Shown here one piece after another: positions 59,083 to 64,000 of a DNA stretch of 64,000 nt. The position numbers and the translations under genes are program-made. Origin of the DNA: an uncultured Lachnospiraceae bacterium (GTDB taxonomy: Bacteria; Bacillota; Clostridia; Lachnospirales; Lachnospiraceae); NCBI GenBank assembly GCA_910586585.1, contig CAJUKA010000002.1, positions 88,299 through 152,298 on the forward strand. Direction: 5' to 3'. Under the pieces are notes generated by a model that saw only the letters and a list, made by a program, of their open reading frames with translations, searched no databases and was not told the origin of the DNA. The stretch's first letter is position 1. Every line of letters starts with the position of its first letter.

Positions 59083-59984
59083 TGGCAAGAAAAAAAGAGG
59101 AGGATGTAAAAAAGGGCCTGGACGAATGGATGGGTACCTTTTCTGACATGATGACTCTGCTGATGTGCTTTTTTGTTATGTTATTTGCGATGTCGGATGT
59201 CAATGCGGCTAAGTTTGAAGAGCTGGCAATGTCTTTTCAGTCAAGTTTCAGTATTTTTAAAGGCGGAGCACAGGCAGTAGGGGATGGTATTCTTGTCAGC
59301 AATGGTGTTAGTCAATTAAACCAGTTGGACGAATATATTAATTCTACTGGTAAAGTGGCAGACTCAGATTCTGATATTCAGGATTTTCAGGAAAATGCAT
59401 CAGGTGCTACACAGGAAACAGCAGAAAAAATGGCAGAGCTTGCAGAACAGATCGGTGCAACCAAAGAAGAAATAGAGTCTCTACAGGAAGCTATTACAGA
59501 ACTTGAGACAGAAAAAATGAAACTTTCCGAAGACCTTGCAGAGAAAATAGAAGAAGCGCTCTCAGAAAGCGTGATGTCTGATAAGGTAGATGTTGAGTTT
59601 AATTCAGACTATGTGTTACTTACTTTAAATGGAGCATTTTTGTTTGATTCAGGAAAAGCGGATATCAAGCAGGATGCAATACCAGTACTTAATAAAATTG
59701 GCGTTCTTCTTACTAAGTATGCGGATTCAGATATTGAAATTGAAGGTCATACAGACTCAGTTCCCCTAAATGGCGGAAGATATGAAAATAATGATGTGCT
59801 CAGCAGCTATAGAGCGCTTGCGGTATTTAATTACCTGAAGGAGAATGCTGCACTTGACCCAGGAACGTTGAAGCATTCTGGAAGAGGCGAGTACATTCCA
59901 ATAGCAGACAACTCAACCCCGGAAGGAAGAGCAAAAAACAGACGGGTTGAGATCAAGATATACAATTCATTAAGCGCTTATTAA
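59082..59984 (+). CDS. motB: flagellar motor stator protein MotB
   Basis: 300 residues. N-terminal helix with the proton-binding Asp22 in FSDMMTLLMCFFVMLFAM. A coiled-coil/plug region (about 105-160) precedes an OmpA-like peptidoglycan-binding domain: LFDSGKADIKQDAIPVLNKIG, IEIEGHTDSVPL, LSSYRALAVFNYL and AKNRRVEIKI. The Asp and neighbouring residues suggest H+ rather than Na+ coupling, but this is not certain. Anchors the stator to the wall. Confidence 0.95.
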   Translation: MARKKEEDVKKGLDEWMGTFSDMMTLLMCFFVMLFAMSDVNAAKFEELAMSFQSSFSIFKGGAQAVGDGILVSNGVSQLNQLDEYINSTGKVADSDSDIQDFQENASGATQETAEKMAELAEQIGATKEEIESLQEAITELETEKMKLSEDLAEKIEEALSESVMSDKVDVEFNSDYVLLTLNGAFLFDSGKADIKQDAIPVLNKIGVLLTKYADSDIEIEGHTDSVPLNGGRYENNDVLSSYRALAVFNYLKENAALDPGTLKHSGRGEYIPIADNSTPEGRAKNRRVEIKIYNSLSAY

Positions 59985-60004
59985 TTGAAGGGGGAAATTA
60001 AAAA

Positions 60005-60520
60005 ATGAAGCGAAATTTGTTATCAATTATTATTTTGGCATTGCTTGTTGTCAATATTGTATTGTCAGCAATTATGATGGTGAGTGTATCAAGTGCTTCA
60101 AAGAAAACAGCGAAAATGGTGTCTGACATTTCGACGATTGTAGGATTAGAAATCAATGGGGTTCCAAAGTCAGACTCCGCTATGAATTCAGTTTCTATGG
60201 CCGATACAGCAGTTCATAATATTGCAGATGAGATGACAATACCATTAAAGAAGGGTGAAGATGGCAAGGATCATTTTGCTGTAGGAAATGCATCTTTATC
60301 TATGAATACGAAGCACAAAGATTACGCTACATATTCAGAAACAATGGCAGACCTGGAAGGAATTATAAAGGATATTATCTATTCTGTTATGGGTAACTAT
60401 ACAGTTGATGAAGCAAGAAGCAATTCAGAGAAGATTAAAGAAGAAGTTATCACCAAGATTCAGGAGCGTTTTGATTCAGATTTTATATACAGTGTATCTT
60501 TTAACTTCTTATACTCATAA
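60005..60520 (+). CDS. fliL: flagellar basal body-associated protein FliL
   Basis: 171 residues. One N-terminal membrane helix (LSIIILALLVVNIVLSAIMMV) then an extracytoplasmic SPFH-like FliL domain with DHFAVGNASLSMNTKHKDY and a helical end. AAGGGGG precedes the ATG. Sequence similarity to classic FliL is modest, so the call rests on size, topology and the order motB-fliL-fliM. FliL surrounds the stator and enhances torque. Confidence 0.8.
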   Translation: MKRNLLSIIILALLVVNIVLSAIMMVSVSSASKKTAKMVSDISTIVGLEINGVPKSDSAMNSVSMADTAVHNIADEMTIPLKKGEDGKDHFAVGNASLSMNTKHKDYATYSETMADLEGIIKDIIYSVMGNYTVDEARSNSEKIKEEVITKIQERFDSDFIYSVSFNFLYS

Positions 60521-60608
60521 GTTTTGCATAAGTTATTAGAATAACACTGCAATGATAGGATTAAGGGGAATGGATAAATAGGATTTTATATAGGGGGTGA
60601 TGAACTAC

Positions 60609-61589
60609 ATGGGAGAGGTATTATCTCAAAGTGAAATAGACAGTCTGCTGGCAGCCTTAAGCTCCGGCGAGCTGGATGTAGAGGATATGCAGGAGAAGGA
60701 TGAACGCCAAGTCAAGAACTATGACTTTAGCAGACCTGCGAAATTCTCGAAAGAACATCTGAGAACTTTAAACATGATTTTTGATCATTATGGAAGATTG
60801 TTGTCAACCAATTTACCCGTATATCTGAGAAAAAATGTACAAGTAAGTGTAGCAAGTTCAGAAACAGTAACCTTTGCTGAGTTTTCGAATGCGTTGTCGA
60901 ACCCAGTGCTGCTTACCGTTGTTAATTTCTCACCAATGCCTGGCTCAATTATTATGGAGCTGACAAGCGGATTAGGGTATGCGATCATAGATAGAATGCT
61001 GGGTGGCAGAGGAGAGACGCTTGAGAGAGTAAGAGATTTTTCTGAAATCGAAATGAGTATCATAGAAAGAATTATGGTAATCTGTATGCAGCTTCTCAGG
61101 GAACCATGGAAAAACGTGGCTGAAGTAAATCCGTATTTGGAGCGGATTGAAACGAACCCGCAGTTTGCTCAGATTATTTCGCCAAGTGATATGGTGGCAC
61201 TTGTAACCATGAATGTTAAAATTGGTGAAGTTGAAGGTTTGATGAATGTGTGCCTTCCATTCTTTACGCTTGAATCTGTTATGGACAGATTAAATACCAA
61301 GTTCTGGTATTCAAGCTTACAAAAGATGGATGATGAGGACTACGAACAATTTATCGAGACAATGGTAAGGAGAGTGGACGTGCCTGTTACAGCGGTGCTT
61401 GGCAAAAGTGTCATAACTGTTCATGATTTTGTAAATATACAGGTAGGTGATATCATACGACTTGACTCGAAGGTTGATGAGGAACTGGATGTATATGTGG
61501 GAAATATTAAAAAATTCAGTGCTGTGCCGGGTGCAAGCAAAGAGGCATATGCAGTAAGGGTAACATCAGTAGTCAGGGAGGAGGAATAA
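60609..61589 (+). CDS. fliM: flagellar motor switch protein FliM
   Basis: 326 residues from ATG 60609; GGGGGTGA is 8 nt upstream, and the in-frame GTG at 60597 lies inside that ribosome site. N-terminal EVLSQSEIDSLLAALSSGEL is the CheY-binding peptide. The CheC-like middle domain contains YDFSRPAKFSKEHLRTLNMIFDHYGR and GSIIMELTSGLGYAIIDRMLGG, and the C-terminal SpoA domain binds FliN/FliY. Overlaps the fla switch set fliM-fliY-cheY. Confidence 0.96.
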   Translation: MGEVLSQSEIDSLLAALSSGELDVEDMQEKDERQVKNYDFSRPAKFSKEHLRTLNMIFDHYGRLLSTNLPVYLRKNVQVSVASSETVTFAEFSNALSNPVLLTVVNFSPMPGSIIMELTSGLGYAIIDRMLGGRGETLERVRDFSEIEMSIIERIMVICMQLLREPWKNVAEVNPYLERIETNPQFAQIISPSDMVALVTMNVKIGEVEGLMNVCLPFFTLESVMDRLNTKFWYSSLQKMDDEDYEQFIETMVRRVDVPVTAVLGKSVITVHDFVNIQVGDIIRLDSKVDEELDVYVGNIKKFSAVPGASKEAYAVRVTSVVREEE

Positions 61590-61593
61590 GACG

Positions 61594-62832
61594 ATGGATG
61601 GAATGTTATCTCAAGATGAAATAAATGCCTTGTTGAATGGAGTGGACTTGTCAGCAGATTCTGGTGCAGCAAGCACTGCTACAGCAACGGCAGGTGCTCC
61701 GGCAGGAGAGGAACTCAGTGATATTGAAAAAGATGCGATAGGAGAGGTAGCCAATATCAGTATGGGCACTTCGGCTACAACGCTCTACTCACTTGTTAAT
61801 AGAAAGGTAAATATTACAACGCCTGTTGTATCAATGTGTACCTGGCAGGAGGTTCTTGACGATTATGAAAAGCCTTGTGTGTTTATTCAGATCAAGTACA
61901 CAGTTGGATTGAATGGCACTAATATATTGGTACTCAAAGAGCATGATGTGAAGGTTATCACCGACTTGATGATGGGCGGTGACGGCACCAATGTAGAGGG
62001 AGAGCTGACAGAATTGCATTTAAGTGCAATTTCGGAAGCGATGAACCAGATGATGGGTTCATCGTCTACATCACTTTCTTCGATGCTTGGAAAAACAATT
62101 GACATCAGCCCACCAGAAGCCAGTCTTGTAGATTTGCAGTCGAAAGAGCCTAGGGAGCTCTCGCCATTTCTTGAAGATAATTTTGTAAAGATTGCATTTC
62201 GTATGCAGGTTGATGATTTAGTTGATTCTACATTAATGCAGTTGTATCCTCTCGAATTTGCCAAATCAGTGTATGAAACCTTTATGGCACAACAGATGGG
62301 TGGAGCAGTACCAGAACCAACACCTGCACCGGCAGCGCCCGCGCCCGCGCCAACTCCTGCACCTGCACCAGCAGCACCTGCAATGGATATGGGAATGGGA
62401 ATGCAGCCGCAGATGAACATGGGAATGCAGCAAGGCGATATGGGAATGCAGCCGCAGATGAACATGGGAATGCCTATGGGATATGGAATGCAGCCACAAA
62501 TGAACATGGGAATGCCTATGGGATATGGAATGCCAAATGTAAATATCCAGCCTGCACAATTCCAGAATTTTGCCCAAGGACAGGGTGAAATGGTAAGTGC
62601 TGAAAGTATCAGCCTGATCAGAGATGTTCCTTTGGAAGTAACGGTGGAGTTAGGCAGAACAAACAAATCTATTTCTGATATTTTGGAATTTGCTCCTGGT
62701 ACAATTATTGAACTTGATAAGATTGCAGGCGAACCAATTGATGTGCTTGTAAATGGAAAATTTGTTGCGAAGGGCGAAGTAGTTGTTATTGAGGAAAGCT
62801 TTGGCGTGAGAATTATGGAAATAATTAAATAA
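61594..62832 (+). CDS. fliY: flagellar motor switch phosphatase FliY
   Basis: 412 residues. N-terminal MLSQDEINALLNG (CheY-binding), two CheC-type active sites with complete D/S-x3-E-x2-N-x22-P patterns: Asp47-Glu51-Asn54-Pro77, and Ser-Glu-Asn-Pro in SAISEAMNQMMG...ISPPEA. This suggests active CheY-P phosphatase. Then comes a PAPA-rich linker and a long Met/Gly/Gln repeat (MGMQPQMN and MGMPMGYG units, 62383-62535), and the C-terminal FliN/SpoA domain (VPLEVTVELGRTNKSISDIL...). GGAGGAGG precedes the ATG. Confidence 0.95.
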   Translation: MDGMLSQDEINALLNGVDLSADSGAASTATATAGAPAGEELSDIEKDAIGEVANISMGTSATTLYSLVNRKVNITTPVVSMCTWQEVLDDYEKPCVFIQIKYTVGLNGTNILVLKEHDVKVITDLMMGGDGTNVEGELTELHLSAISEAMNQMMGSSSTSLSSMLGKTIDISPPEASLVDLQSKEPRELSPFLEDNFVKIAFRMQVDDLVDSTLMQLYPLEFAKSVYETFMAQQMGGAVPEPTPAPAAPAPAPTPAPAPAAPAMDMGMGMQPQMNMGMQQGDMGMQPQMNMGMPMGYGMQPQMNMGMPMGYGMPNVNIQPAQFQNFAQGQGEMVSAESISLIRDVPLEVTVELGRTNKSISDILEFAPGTIIELDKIAGEPIDVLVNGKFVAKGEVVVIEESFGVRIMEIIK

Positions 62833-62866
62833 GTTATTTCAAATATAGAAAGGAAAAAGTTAAGAT

Positions 62867-63229
62867 ATGGCAAAGAGAATTTTGATCGTTGACGATGCTG
62901 CTTTCATGAGAATGATGATTAAAGACATTCTGACAAAGAATGGATATGAGATTGCTGCTGAAGCTGAAAATGGCAAGATTGCAATTGATAAGTATAAGGA
63001 GACTGCGCCAGATTTGACATTGCTTGATATTACAATGCCGGAATTGGATGGAATTCAGGCGCTGAAAGGAATTAAAGCGCTTGACCCGGCTGCAAATGTT
63101 ATTATGTGTTCTGCGATGGGACAGCAAGCGATGGTTATTGAAGCAATTCAGTCGGGAGCTAAGGATTTTATTGTTAAGCCCTTCCAGGCGGAAAGAGTTT
63201 TGGAGGCAGTTAAGAAGGTTGTAGGCTAG
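62867..63229 (+). CDS. cheY: chemotaxis response regulator CheY
   Basis: 120 residues, receiver domain only. Acidic pair Asp9-Asp10 (IVDDAAFMR), phosphoacceptor Asp54 (LLDITMPELDG), MCSAMG with the Ser switch, and FIVKPF with the conserved Lys. Phospho-CheY binds FliM and is dephosphorylated by FliY. Next to fliY as in B. subtilis. AGAAAGGA precedes the ATG. Confidence 0.95.
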   Translation: MAKRILIVDDAAFMRMMIKDILTKNGYEIAAEAENGKIAIDKYKETAPDLTLLDITMPELDGIQALKGIKALDPAANVIMCSAMGQQAMVIEAIQSGAKDFIVKPFQAERVLEAVKKVVG

Positions 63230-63234
63230 ATATT

Positions 63235-63597
63235 ATGCTTTTATCATCGACATCAAACAGGTTTGACTCCTTTGTACAATTGTTAACAGTATTACTGATA
63301 TTTATATTTGTACTGGCACTTACATATTTTTTCACAAAGCTTACTGCAGGTCTTCAAAAAGGAAGACTTGCAGGGTCAAATGTGGAAGTGATGGAAACAT
63401 TTAAAATTGCGCCGACAAAATATATACAAATTGTAAAAATTGGCAAAAAATATTTTTCCTATGTAGTCTGCAAGGACACAGTCACTTTGCTTGGAGAGCT
63501 GACTGATGACGACATTTCAAACCTTGACAAAGCGGAAACAAGCCCGGCAATCAATTTGAATTTCAAGGACATTTTTGATAAATTCAGGAAACAATAA
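63235..63597 (+). CDS. fliO: flagellar biosynthetic protein FliO/FliZ
   Basis: 120 residues. One N-terminal membrane helix (LLTVLLIFIFVLALTYFFTKL) then the FliO cytoplasmic domain with NVEVMETFKIAPTKYIQIVKIGKKYFSYVVCKDTVTLLGEL, a family pattern (l.V......g..k.l.lv.vg...yllGv......l). It starts 5 nt after cheY with only a weak ribosome site. Helps assemble the FliP export channel encoded next. Confidence 0.88.
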   Translation: MLLSSTSNRFDSFVQLLTVLLIFIFVLALTYFFTKLTAGLQKGRLAGSNVEVMETFKIAPTKYIQIVKIGKKYFSYVVCKDTVTLLGELTDDDISNLDKAETSPAINLNFKDIFDKFRKQ

Positions 63598-63629
63598 AAT
63601 GCTGTGTGTGACATAAGGATAATATTGAT

Positions 63630-64000
63630 ATGAGAAATAGGAGCAAAAAATACAATATAAAGCAGGAGCTTAGAAAGATTGTATATATGCTTTTTATGGT
63701 TTTTACCATAGTATTGGCTGATGTGATTGTGGCGAGCGCTACAAGTGATGATGAAGCAGCAGCAGAGCATATACTTGATAATCGGCAGGAGAATGAGAAC
63801 AGAACCAATATTAATGAACCTGGTACTGCTCAAACGGGTGAAGAGCTTCAAGAATTGAATATTGCAAATAGTCTTAAAGTTACTTATGACAATGGGAATG
63901 GAGAACTGAGTGGTACATTGAGAATATTGCTGATATTAACAGCAATAGCAATTCTCCCGATTCTTCTTTTGACTGTTACTTCTTTTACCAGAATATTAAT
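63630..64000 (+). CDS. fliP: flagellar export channel protein FliP (5' part, runs off the window)
   Basis: The frame from ATG 63630 (AAGGAT upstream) stays open to the window end, 123 complete codons. A signal-like helix (IVYMLFMVFTIVLADVIVA) is followed by an acidic Asn/Glu-rich stretch and then the start of the FliP core LSGTLRILLILTAIAILPILLLTVTSFTRI, diagnostic of the family. The N-terminal acidic segment before the core is longer than in enteric FliP. Order fliO-fliP as expected. Confidence 0.92.
   Translation, partial: MRNRSKKYNIKQELRKIVYMLFMVFTIVLADVIVASATSDDEAAAEHILDNRQENENRTNINEPGTAQTGEELQELNIANSLKVTYDNGNGELSGTLRILLILTAIAILPILLLTVTSFTRIL

Noticed and set aside
61887..62873. 328-residue open frame antisense to fliY
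   Set aside because: Shadow frame kept open by the repetitive and biased codons of fliY; no ribosome site or recognisable domain.

Overview
This window looks like a low-GC, flagellated Clostridium-class Firmicute, most likely a Lachnospiraceae gut anaerobe. The signs are: codY followed directly by a Bacillus-like flgB-flgC-fliE-fliF-fliG operon; a sporulation-type SigK-like sigma factor; desulfoferrodoxin for oxygen defence; a T-box-controlled trp operon; and a two-gene SUF-like Fe-S system. One tRNA (Gly, CCC anticodon) is present and no rRNA.

Layout. 0-3.1 kb: end of a surface-polysaccharide type cluster (glycosyltransferase tail, HAD-family protein, ribulose-phosphate-epimerase-like enzyme), closed by a strong terminator. 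3.2-7.9 kb: potABCD polyamine importer, with a PotA carrying two C-terminal TOBE-like repeats and a PotD with a C-terminal membrane anchor. 7.9-11 kb: lepA-hemW. 11-13 kb: tspO, a CsoR-family metal sensor and an esterase. 13.1-13.3 kb: a palindromic MITE. 13.3-15.9 kb: cobalt/nickel ECF transporter (minus strand). 16-25.4 kb: an envelope-stress type island with three different SPFH proteins, a ribbon-helix-helix protein, a YbjQ-like protein, homologues of Bacillus YdjI-YdjG-YdjH without pspA, a divergent ThyX-like protein, NfeD, and a LytTR two-component pair. 25.5-27.7 kb: sufC/sufB-like pair and a nitroreductase. 27.7-33 kb: Trp T-box and trpDCFBA, lacking trpE and trpG. 33-41 kb: tRNA, desulfoferrodoxin, SigK-like factor, comM, dprA, topA, codY. 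41.2-64 kb: the fla operon from flgB to the start of fliP, interrupted between flgE and a glycosyltransferase by a decayed tandem duplication of an Rpn/PD-(D/E)XK nuclease gene.

How it fits together. The most testable regulatory reading is that CodY, encoded immediately upstream, controls motility. A 13/15 match to its 15-bp box lies inside the flgB promoter, and an exact 15/15 match lies one base upstream of a promoter in front of motA. A terminator after flgE and this internal promoter suggest the fla locus is split into at least two transcription units. Repeats shape the window: three copies of a ~155-bp imperfect palindrome flanked by TTA/TAA (two sit at the same position in both duplicated Rpn genes), a dispersed terminator-bearing repeat family, and several long intercistronic hairpins. 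Start codons were chosen from ribosome-binding-site spacing and several are TTG or GTG. All functional calls are from motif recognition by eye; no database search was run.
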